DNA of 32,068 nucleotides from Armatimonadota bacterium (GTDB lineage Bacteria > Armatimonadota > UBA10988): contig JACRKZ010000019.1 in the NCBI GenBank assembly GCA_016235455.1, forward strand, positions 1 through 32,068. The letters are read 5' to 3'. The position numbers were made by a program, and so were the translations under genes. Numbering within the stretch: position 1 is the stretch's first letter; each line of letters starts with the position of its first letter. A model generated the notes under the pieces. It worked only from the letters and a program-made list of their open reading frames with translations. It was not told the origin of the DNA and searched no databases. Below are positions 16,991 through 24,433 of this stretch, piece by piece.

Positions 16991-16999
16991 TGGTATGTT
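16991..16999 (+). promoter_or_regulatory. Extended -10 element giving a leaderless transcript
   Basis: TGGTATGTT fits TGnTATnnT and ends six bases before the ATG at 17006. Transcription would start on or next to the A of the start codon. No Shine-Dalgarno sequence is present upstream, which agrees with leaderless translation. Confidence 0.5.
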
Positions 17000-17005
17000 T
17001 AGCCC

Positions 17006-17776
17006 ATGGCCACGATAGTACTCGTCGATGATGTTAAAGCGGCGCGTCTGCTGGTACAGCGTACCTTGGAGCGCACGGCCGACTGGCAGGTGGTTGCCTC
17101 AGTCGCGACGCCGGCTGAGGCCATTTCCGCCTGCCAGACGCACCGCCCAGATGTGGTGTTCGTGGATATGAACCTGCCCGCGCAAGGCGCGCGCATGGTG
17201 ATCTCGCCGCTGCGCCATGTGCACCCCACGGTGCGGATCATCGCGGTCTGCACAGGCGACGAGACCGAGGCCGAGATCAAGGCCCTCGGCGCCCAGGCCA
17301 TGATTACCAAGCCGGTGAGCGCGGACGAACTCGACCGAGTGGTGCTGCGCGTGCTGGCTATGAGTGACGAAGAGGTGGCCAACGCGCCGCGGCAGGCCGC
17401 CGGCCTGGCCAGCATACTGCGCGTTGTGGTGGTCGAGGACGACCAGGTCACGCGCCGCATGCTCACGCGCATGGTCGGTCGCCTGGGTGGCGACGTGGTC
17501 GGCGAGGCCACCGCGCTGACCGAGCTCGAGCCCACGCTGCGCGAGGCCTTGCCCGATCTGCTGCTGCTCGATGTCAACCTGAGCGATGGCTCCAGCCTGG
17601 ACTTCCTCAGTGCTCACCCGGAGATGTCGCTGCCGCCCACCATCATCATCTCGTCGCATGCCGACCGGCCCACGGTCGAGGCCGCGCTGCGCGTCGGCGC
17701 GGGAGCCTATGTGCTCAAGCCCGTGCAGCCCTCCAAACTGGCCGAGGCCATGCAGCGAGCGATGCAAGCTTCGTGA
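17006..17776 (+). CDS. Tandem dual-receiver (REC-REC) response regulator without output domain, copy 2
   Basis: This 256-residue paralogue of the preceding gene has the same REC-REC layout. REC1 has MATIVLVDDV, phospho-acceptor Asp54 (FVDMNLP) and Lys in ITKPV, but the switch position reads Cys-Thr (AVCTGD) where copy 1 has Thr-Ser, so the conserved Thr is replaced by Cys with a Thr next to it. REC2 has VVVVEDD, Asp189 (LLDVNLS), Ser in ISSHAD and Lys in VLKPV. The shared HPTVR, SLPPTI and VLKPV blocks show it arose by tandem duplication. It has its own extended -10 promoter and appears to be leaderless, so it could be expressed separately from copy 1. The partner kinase is unknown. Confidence 0.9.
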   Translation: MATIVLVDDVKAARLLVQRTLERTADWQVVASVATPAEAISACQTHRPDVVFVDMNLPAQGARMVISPLRHVHPTVRIIAVCTGDETEAEIKALGAQAMITKPVSADELDRVVLRVLAMSDEEVANAPRQAAGLASILRVVVVEDDQVTRRMLTRMVGRLGGDVVGEATALTELEPTLREALPDLLLLDVNLSDGSSLDFLSAHPEMSLPPTIIISSHADRPTVEAALRVGAGAYVLKPVQPSKLAEAMQRAMQAS

Positions 17777-17801
17777 CTCCCGCTCGTGCATCTGCTACCA
17801 T
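17773..17801 (+). promoter_or_regulatory. Candidate sigma70-type promoter of the methyltransferase gene
   Basis: GTGACT (17773-17778), a 17-base spacer and TACCAT (17796-17801), with an upstream TG making an extended -10. The -35 overlaps the stop codon of the receiver gene. Transcription would start near 17808, leaving a leader of about 15 bases that holds GGGAGGA before the ATG at 17823. Confidence 0.45.
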
Positions 17802-17822
17802 CCGCCGTCGGGAGGAGCACGC

Positions 17823-18566
17823 ATGAGTCTCAGCTATGAGGCCCCCGATTGGGCCAGCTATCGTATCGACTACAAGCAGGCCTATGTCGGCGTGGAGCCG
17901 CTGGAGCAGGAGATCGCCGTCGTCGACGCCGGGCTGGCTGCCTTGCTCGAGGCCGGCATCATCGACCATACGGCCTATGACGGCGACAAGCTGCTCGCGC
18001 ACCGGCAGTTCGTGGTTGACCATTTCGAGATTCCCTGGACGGCCATCACCCCGCGCATGCAGCGCCTCATCTATGCGCTCAACGCCATCACCCGGCCGGC
18101 CAACATGATCGCCGCGGGTGTGTTCTGCGGCAACACCTTCATCTCCAACGCCGGCGCCGGCGTCGGGCCAGGCAAGTGCTACGACGCCGAGGCGCTGGTC
18201 GGCCTGGAGATCAAGCCCGAGGAGGCCGAGCGCGCCGAACGCAATGTGCGCCGCATCGACCCCACCGGCATCGCCCGGGTCGTCGCCGCCGACGCCATCG
18301 CGTATGTGCGTGACTGGCCGACGGGCATCGACCTGCTCTACCTGGATGCCGACGGCACACCCGAGCAGGGCAAGGGCGTCTACCTGACCATCCTGGAAGC
18401 CGCATTGGACAAGCTGACGCCGGGCGCGCTGGTGTTGGCCCACAACTCCATCAACTGCGCCCCGCGACTGGGCCAGTATCTGGCCTACGTCCGCGATTCC
18501 GCCAACATGAAGGCCAGCATGAACATGATGGTCGATGGCGAGGGCCTCGAAGTCTCACGGTTCTAG
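17823..18566 (+). CDS. Class I SAM-dependent methyltransferase-like protein
   Basis: This is a 247-residue cytoplasmic protein. A helical N-terminus (about 1-90) precedes a Rossmann-like methyltransferase core: MIAAGVFCGNTFISNAGAGVG in the position of the SAM-binding glycine loop, ALVGLEIKPEEAERAERNVRRI as the acidic strand-2 end and helix, VVAADAIAYV, then IDLLYLDADG and GALVLAHNSINC as strands 4 and 5. This resembles the O-methyltransferase/methyltransferase_24 group. The C-terminus ends in DGEGLEVSRF. The start at 17823 follows GGGAGGAGC at good spacing. It lies 46 bases after the second dual-receiver gene with its own promoter. The acceptor substrate is unknown. Confidence 0.75.
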   Translation: MSLSYEAPDWASYRIDYKQAYVGVEPLEQEIAVVDAGLAALLEAGIIDHTAYDGDKLLAHRQFVVDHFEIPWTAITPRMQRLIYALNAITRPANMIAAGVFCGNTFISNAGAGVGPGKCYDAEALVGLEIKPEEAERAERNVRRIDPTGIARVVAADAIAYVRDWPTGIDLLYLDADGTPEQGKGVYLTILEAALDKLTPGALVLAHNSINCAPRLGQYLAYVRDSANMKASMNMMVDGEGLEVSRF

Positions 18567-18570
18567 CACG

Positions 18571-18608
18571 ACGGTGGGGGCTGGCGCCTGGCCAGCCCCC
18601 GCCACCGT
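18571..18608. terminator. Bidirectional hairpin terminator between convergent genes
   Basis: A perfect 10-bp stem, GGGGGCTGGC (18576-18585) with GCCAGCCCCC (18591-18600), has a GCCTG loop. It is extended by ACGGT/ACCGT (18571-18575 and 18604-18608) across a 3-base bulge. It sits in the 47-base gap between the methyltransferase stop and the end of the DUF4038 gene on the other strand. There is no T-run, so termination may rely on the stem alone or on Rho. Confidence 0.6.
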
Positions 18609-18613
18609 CTGCC

Positions 18614-20002
<1,389 letters not shown>

Positions 20003-20016
20003 CCTCTCCGCGGGGC

Positions 20017-20044
20017 ATTGTAGTCCATGCAAGGTTGAACTCAA
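20017..20044 (-). promoter_or_regulatory. Candidate sigma70-type promoter of the GH140-like gene
   Basis: Read on the minus strand: TTGAGT (20044-20039), a 16-base spacer, then TACAAT (20022-20017). Transcription would start near 20010, only about 8 bases before the ATG, so the leader is little more than the Shine-Dalgarno sequence. The remaining bases up to the divergent GH36 gene at 20115 show no clear second promoter. Confidence 0.5.
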
Positions 20045-20114
20045 CGACTTCGCCGAGGCGCGGGAGGAGCCCGAATCGAGGGTGTCGAATGGCGACTCTA
20101 TCGGGGAATGACGG

Positions 20115-22571
20115 ATGTTCCTAGGATGGACGCTCTCGCTCGCACTGGCCGCGCCAGCCACCACCACCGCCTGGCAGAAGACCGCGGAGTCCTGGGCCGC
20201 CGCGCACCTGGGCGGCGAGGCCGGCCTGACCGTCGACGCGCCCGGCCTGACCGTGCTCGCCAACAACGATCCGGTGCAGCGCAACTCGCGCAACGGCCGC
20301 CCCATGCGCCTGGGTGATCGCGAGTTCCGGCGAGGGCTCTACTGCCATGCGGTCAGCCGCGTGGTGGTCCGCCTGCCGGGGCCCGGCACGCGGCTGACGG
20401 CCCTGACCGGCATCGACAGCAACGACAACACCCGCGGCGGACGCGGCAGCGTCGTCTTCTTGGTGGCGGCCGGCGGCAGGGACCTCTATCGCGGCGACCT
20501 GCTGCGCGAAGGTGTGGCGCCCGTGGCCATCGATGTCGACCTGGCCGGTGCGCGCGAGTTCGAGTTGCTGGTCGGCGACGGCGGCGACGGCATCTCCTGC
20601 GACCAGGCCGACTGGGCCGACGCGCGGGTGCTGTTGGCCGACGGCGGCGAGGTTTGGCTGGGCGACCTGCCCATCGGCCTCGACGCACGTGCCGATCTGG
20701 CGCCCACGCCGCCGCTCAGCTTCACGCTCGACGGCCAGCCGTCCGCGGCTTTGCTGGCGGAGTGGCCGTGTGAGCGCAAGCGTGAGACTGTTGGCGTCGC
20801 GACCACCTACAGCGCCGTCTGGCGCCAGCCGGGTGGGCCGCTCGCGGTCAAGCTCGAGGGCCGGGCCTTCCACGACTGTCCCGTGGTGGAGTGGACCGCC
20901 TGGCTGAGCAATGACGGCCAGGAGCGGTCCGGGCTGGTCACCGACCTGCGCGCGGTGGACACCGGGTTCGCCGGTAGCGGTGGGGTGGGGTGGGCGCTCT
21001 GTCACAACACCGGCAGCATCTGCGAGCAACGCGACTTCGAGCCGCTCCGCACGCCCCTTAGCACCAAGGCCGGCGCGCGTCTGGCCGCCGCCGGTGGACG
21101 CGGATCCGATGGCGAGTGGCCGTACTTCAACCTGCTCTCGGCCGGTGGACGGGGGCTCATCGTCGCCGTCGGTTGGCCCGGCCAATGGGCGGCTGACTTC
21201 GCCGTCGACGAAACGGGCCGGCTCAGTCTGCGCGCCGGGCAGGAGCAGACGCGCTTCCGCTTGGAGCCAGGTGAGACAGCGCGCACGCCAGCCATGGCGC
21301 TGCTCTGGCACGACGGCAACGAGGTCGCCTCGCAGAACCAGTGGCGGCGGTATATGAACGCCAATGTGGTGCCGCGTGTGGCCGAGGGCAAGCTGCCGCC
21401 ACCGCAACACGCCGCCTGCAGCTCGCACCAGTTCGGCGAGATGATCCACGCTGACGAGGCCAGCCAGATCACCTTCGTGGATGGCTACCTGGACCACGGC
21501 CTGAAGCTCGACTACTGGTGGATGGATGCCGGCTGGTATCCGCAGACCCACGGCTGGCCGGAGACCGGTACCTGGGAGGTTGACCGCAAGCGCTTCCCGC
21601 GCGGCTTCCGGCCGATCACCGACCACGGACGCGAGCGTGGCGTGCGCAGCATCGTGTGGTTCGAGCCCGAACGCGTGGCGCCTGGCACGTGGCTGTACAC
21701 ACAGCACCCCGAGTGGCTGCTCGGCCCCGACGGCGGCGAGAAGCTGCTCAACCTGGGCAACTCCGCGGCGCGAGCCTGGCTGACCGACCATGTGGATGGC
21801 TTGCTCAGGTCGGAAGGCATCGACTTCTACCGGCAGGACTTCAACACCGACCCGCTGGGCCGCTGGCGTGCCGCCGACGGGCCGGACCGACAGGGCCTGA
21901 CCGAGAATCTCTACATCCAGGGCTATCTGGGCTGGTGGGACGAACTGCGGCGCCGCCACCCAGGCATGCTGATCGACTCCTGTGCCAGCGGTGGTCGCCG
22001 CAACGACCTGGAGACGATGCGGCGCGCGGTGCCGCTGCTGCGCAGCGACTTCATCTTCGAGCCGGTTGGTCAGCAGTGCCACACGCTCGGCCTGGCGCCA
22101 TGGCTCCCCTACTACGGCAGTGGGTACATAAGCACCGACGCCTACGACGTACGCAGCACCTTCTGCCCGGCGATCAACACCTGTTGGGATGTTCGTGGCA
22201 ACGATGAGGCGCGCTTCGCCGCCATGCGCGCGCGCACGGCGGAGTGGCGGGGCTTGAGCGATCTGTGGTCCGGCGACTTCTACCCGTTGCTGCCATACTC
22301 GCGCGGGAACGACGTGTGGGCCGCCTGGCAGTGGCACCGGCCCGAGCTCGACCGCGGCGCGCTGCAGGTCTTCCGGCGTGCGGGCAGCCCGTACGAGACC
22401 GTCCGCCTGCGATTGCAGGGCCTCGATGCCACGAAGCGCTACGTGCTGCGCGACGTGGACCAGGGCGAGCTCGGCACGCGCACCGGCGCCGAACTGGCCG
22501 AGCCCGGGCTGGCCGTCACCCTTGATCGGCCCGCGCAAGCCGCGATCATCCACTATGAAGCCGCCCGATAG
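20115..22571 (+). CDS. Secreted GH36-type alpha-galactosidase with N-terminal NPCBM domain
   Basis: This 818-residue protein has a short export signal ([14 protein letters not shown]). Residues about 40-190 are an NPCBM-like domain: the [16 protein letters not shown] and [12 protein letters not shown] motifs of the 'novel putative carbohydrate-binding module'. A beta-sandwich region leads to the clan GH-D barrel: [38 protein letters not shown] with likely nucleophile Asp575, [15 protein letters not shown], and LLRSDF with likely acid/base Asp645. GH36 releases terminal alpha-galactose, and some members act on N-acetylgalactosamine. A C-terminal beta domain ([11 protein letters not shown]) ends the protein. 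It is divergent from the GH140-like gene, so the two could be co-regulated. The last five codons fall inside a terminator hairpin. Confidence 0.9.
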   Translation: MFLGWTLSLALAAPATTTAWQKTAESWAAAHLGGEAGLTVDAPGLTVLANNDPVQRNSRNGRPMRLGDREFRRGLYCHAVSRVVVRLPGPGTRLTALTGIDSNDNTRGGRGSVVFLVAAGGRDLYRGDLLREGVAPVAIDVDLAGAREFELLVGDGGDGISCDQADWADARVLLADGGEVWLGDLPIGLDARADLAPTPPLSFTLDGQPSAALLAEWPCERKRETVGVATTYSAVWRQPGGPLAVKLEGRAFHDCPVVEWTAWLSNDGQERSGLVTDLRAVDTGFAGSGGVGWALCHNTGSICEQRDFEPLRTPLSTKAGARLAAAGGRGSDGEWPYFNLLSAGGRGLIVAVGWPGQWAADFAVDETGRLSLRAGQEQTRFRLEPGETARTPAMALLWHDGNEVASQNQWRRYMNANVVPRVAEGKLPPPQHAACSSHQFGEMIHADEASQITFVDGYLDHGLKLDYWWMDAGWYPQTHGWPETGTWEVDRKRFPRGFRPITDHGRERGVRSIVWFEPERVAPGTWLYTQHPEWLLGPDGGEKLLNLGNSAARAWLTDHVDGLLRSEGIDFYRQDFNTDPLGRWRAADGPDRQGLTENLYIQGYLGWWDELRRRHPGMLIDSCASGGRRNDLETMRRAVPLLRSDFIFEPVGQQCHTLGLAPWLPYYGSGYISTDAYDVRSTFCPAINTCWDVRGNDEARFAAMRARTAEWRGLSDLWSGDFYPLLPYSRGNDVWAAWQWHRPELDRGALQVFRRAGSPYETVRLRLQGLDATKRYVLRDVDQGELGTRTGAELAEPGLAVTLDRPAQAAIIHYEAAR

Positions 22572-22584
22572 ACCGGGCGGCTTC
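22557..22584. terminator. Perfect hairpin terminator overlapping the GH36 stop codon
   Basis: GAAGCCGCCCG (22557-22567) pairs perfectly with CGGGCGGCTTC (22574-22584). The TAG stop codon of the GH36 gene lies in the six-base loop, so the final codons form the left arm. The AT-rich sequence ATAGTATACATAAC follows instead of a T-run. The convergent TlpA-like gene ends 46 bases away, so the stem may serve both strands. Confidence 0.65.
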
Positions 22585-22629
22585 ATAGTATACATAACGC
22601 CCCTGAGCACAGATCGGCTCGGGTAGGGG

Positions 22630-23850
22630 CTACTTGGCCGCGAGCGCCGCCTCGACGGCCTTGGGCAGCGCCTCGCCGCGCGGGCTGCTGGCCAGGATCT
22701 TGCCCGTCCCGCCTTCCACCAGGAACATCGCCGGGATGCCCTCGATGCCGTACAGCGTGCCGATCTCGGTGCTCCAGTACTTGCCGTCGTAGACCTGTTC
22801 CCAGGTCATCTTGTGCTGCGGCAGGAACTCGTTCTTGAGCTTGTCGGCCATGTTTTCACGGTCGAAGGAGACGCCGAGGATCTCGAAGCCCTTGGCGTGG
22901 AACTTCTCGTACGTGGCGACCACATTCGGCAGCTCGGCCATGCACGGACCGCACCAGGTGGCCCAGAAGTCCAGCAGCACGGTCTTGCCTTTGTAGTCGT
23001 CGGGGAACTTGATCTTGGTGCCGTTGAGCGTCGTGACGCTGAAGCCCGGCACGGTCTTGCCCACCGACAGGTCCGGCGGAGGCTTGATCTCGGCCACGGC
23101 GGTGGCGGCCTTGCCCACGGTGATGGCGCCACCGGCGGCGAGATCGGTGATCTCGTAGGTGGTGCCGTCCAGGTTGAAGGGCGAGCCGGCGTCGAAGCTC
23201 TCGCTGCGCCCGGTCAGCCGGCCGTCGCCGTTGCGGTCGATGTACAGCGCCAGGCTGCCCTTGGGCTGCGGCTTGCTGTAGTTGAACGACAGCGACCGGT
23301 CGACTACCCAGACGGTGTACTCCTTGTCGCCGAGCTTCAGCTTGCCGGTCAGGCCGCTCTCGCCGTAGAGGATGACCCAGGTGTCGGCATCCTTGAAGCG
23401 GTCGCCGTTGGCGAACTGGTACGAGCCGAACTTGGCTGTGACCACCTTGCCGCCCAGCTTGGGCGAGATGGTGAACGAGCCCGAACCCGCCATGCCGCCG
23501 CCGGCCTTGGCCGGCTTGTAGGTCTCCGCCTGGGTCAGCACGCCGTCGCCCTTGACGTCGACCCACAGCCGCGCGCCCTCGGTCGGATAGTCGTAGACCA
23601 GCGTGAAGACCTGCTTCTCAGCGCCATCGCCGACGGTGATCGCCGCGAAGCGCGGCTTGACCAGCCCGTCAGGCAGCGTCTTGAGTGCGTCGGGCTTGGT
23701 CTCCGACAGCGGGGTCCGCTTGGGCATGTAGCCGCCGACGAACCGGGTCAGGCCCTCGCCGTTGAACTCGAGCGTGCCTGTCTGCCCGCTCGCCGCGCCG
23801 ACGACGAGCAACGCCGTCGTGACGCACCACACAACACGTAGTGATCGCAT
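22630..23850 (-). CDS. Secreted TlpA-like thioredoxin-fold protein with EF-hand-like loops
   Basis: This 406-residue protein has a signal peptide (MRSLRVVWCVTTALLVVGAASG); the start at 23850 follows GAGGTGCGG. Residues about 260-406 are a TlpA/ResA-type thioredoxin domain with KTVLLDFWATWCGPC (redox Cys pair in WCGPC, residues 299-303), the cis-Pro region GIEGIPAMFLV, and a family-like FEILGVSFD strand. The first 250 residues are a beta-rich domain not recognised as a known family. They carry two calcium-loop-like motifs: DVKGDGVLTQAE at 98-109, a full 12-position EF-hand loop, and DRNGDGRLT from 205. TlpA proteins reduce or shuffle disulfides outside the cytoplasm. It stands alone on its strand between sugar-enzyme genes. 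Confidence 0.85.
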   Translation of the reverse strand: MRSLRVVWCVTTALLVVGAASGQTGTLEFNGEGLTRFVGGYMPKRTPLSETKPDALKTLPDGLVKPRFAAITVGDGAEKQVFTLVYDYPTEGARLWVDVKGDGVLTQAETYKPAKAGGGMAGSGSFTISPKLGGKVVTAKFGSYQFANGDRFKDADTWVILYGESGLTGKLKLGDKEYTVWVVDRSLSFNYSKPQPKGSLALYIDRNGDGRLTGRSESFDAGSPFNLDGTTYEITDLAAGGAITVGKAATAVAEIKPPPDLSVGKTVPGFSVTTLNGTKIKFPDDYKGKTVLLDFWATWCGPCMAELPNVVATYEKFHAKGFEILGVSFDRENMADKLKNEFLPQHKMTWEQVYDGKYWSTEIGTLYGIEGIPAMFLVEGGTGKILASSPRGEALPKAVEAALAAK

Positions 23851-24040
23851 CGTCCGCACCTCGCCACCTATCTTGACACACGCACGGCGCTGACGCAACT
23901 CATACCCCCTGTGTACATAGGGGATAGTAGGCTTTAAAGGTACATAACCCCGATTATGAGGGTTGTGTAGCACGTGATGGGCGAGAGGAGGCGCCGCGCG
24001 CGCCGCGAACCATTCACCGTTTCCTGTCTGGAGAGCGACC
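23851..24040. promoter_or_regulatory. AT-richer divergent promoter region with two operator-like palindromes
   Basis: This 190-base gap lies between the TlpA-like gene (minus) and the propeller/GH-A gene (plus). CCCCTGTGTACATAGGGG at 23906-23923 is a near-perfect 18-bp palindrome (8 of 9 pairs) centred on GTAC. It contains GTGTACAT, the 8-mer also found twice at 4651-4879. CATAA-N6-TTATG at 23943-23958 is a second perfect inverted repeat 19 bases further on. A TTGACA occurs at 23873-23878, but no matching -10 was found. These look like regulator sites; the protein that binds them is unknown. Confidence 0.4.
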
Positions 24041-24433
24041 ATGGTCCCGTCGCGCGCCATGCGCGGTCTGCTGGTTGCCCTGGCGATGCTCGCTTCGGGC
24101 GGCGCGCGGGCCGGTGAGGGTGCCGACCTGGAGTTCGGCGGGCTCGGCGACGGCCAGGGCAAGTTCCGCGGCATCGCCGACCTGACCTTCGGGCCGGACG
24201 GCCTGTATGTGCTTGACTGGACCGCGGCGGTCGACGGCAACCAGGCCGGCAACGGTCTCGTCCAGGTCTTCGACCGCGCCTTGCCGTCGACAGCACCGGT
24301 CAGGTCTGGGTCACGCTACGGCGAGCTGGTCAGGTCGCCGTGCTCGCGCCCGACGGCGCCCAGCGCGCCATCCTCGCCGTGCCCGATGCCTGCGCGGTCA
24401 CCGTGGCGCGTCTGGGCGCCGCTGAGCGAATAA
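24041..24433 (+). CDS. N-terminal fragment of a frameshifted secreted propeller/GH-A protein
   Basis: This frame gives a signal peptide (MVPSRAMRGLLVALAMLASGGARA) and the start of an NHL-like beta-propeller (GLGDGQGKFRGIADLTFGPDGLYVLDW, a repeat with GPDGLYVLD), after a GGAGAGCGACC ribosome-binding site. Up to about 24280 it reads as sensible protein (NGLVQVFDR). Beyond that it becomes arginine/serine/proline-rich noise and stops at 24433. The propeller continues in the frame one base back (LAVDSTGQVWV). Translation therefore has to change frame near 24280 to make a whole protein. The cause is a one-base deletion, a sequencing error or, less likely, programmed frameshifting. Confidence 0.7.
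   Translation: MVPSRAMRGLLVALAMLASGGARAGEGADLEFGGLGDGQGKFRGIADLTFGPDGLYVLDWTAAVDGNQAGNGLVQVFDRALPSTAPVRSGSRYGELVRSPCSRPTAPSAPSSPCPMPARSPWRVWAPLSE

Noticed and set aside
20003..20305. Longer start for the GH140-like gene
   Set aside because: It would place the signal peptide inside the protein, and the promoter and ribosome-binding site at 20003-20044 would be coding.
20121..22610. Open frame of 829 codons on the minus strand opposite the GH36 gene
   Set aside because: It is an antisense shadow in GC-rich DNA: composition is rich in Arg, Gly, Val and Gln, and no family motif is visible, while the plus strand carries clear GH36 catalytic motifs.
23873..23901. TTGACA at 23873 as the promoter of the propeller/GH-A gene
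   Set aside because: No acceptable -10 hexamer lies 16-19 bases downstream.
24340..24342. GTG as the true start of the GH-A protein
   Set aside because: It falls in the middle of a propeller repeat, has no signal peptide or ribosome-binding site, and the missing start is found in the frame at 24041.
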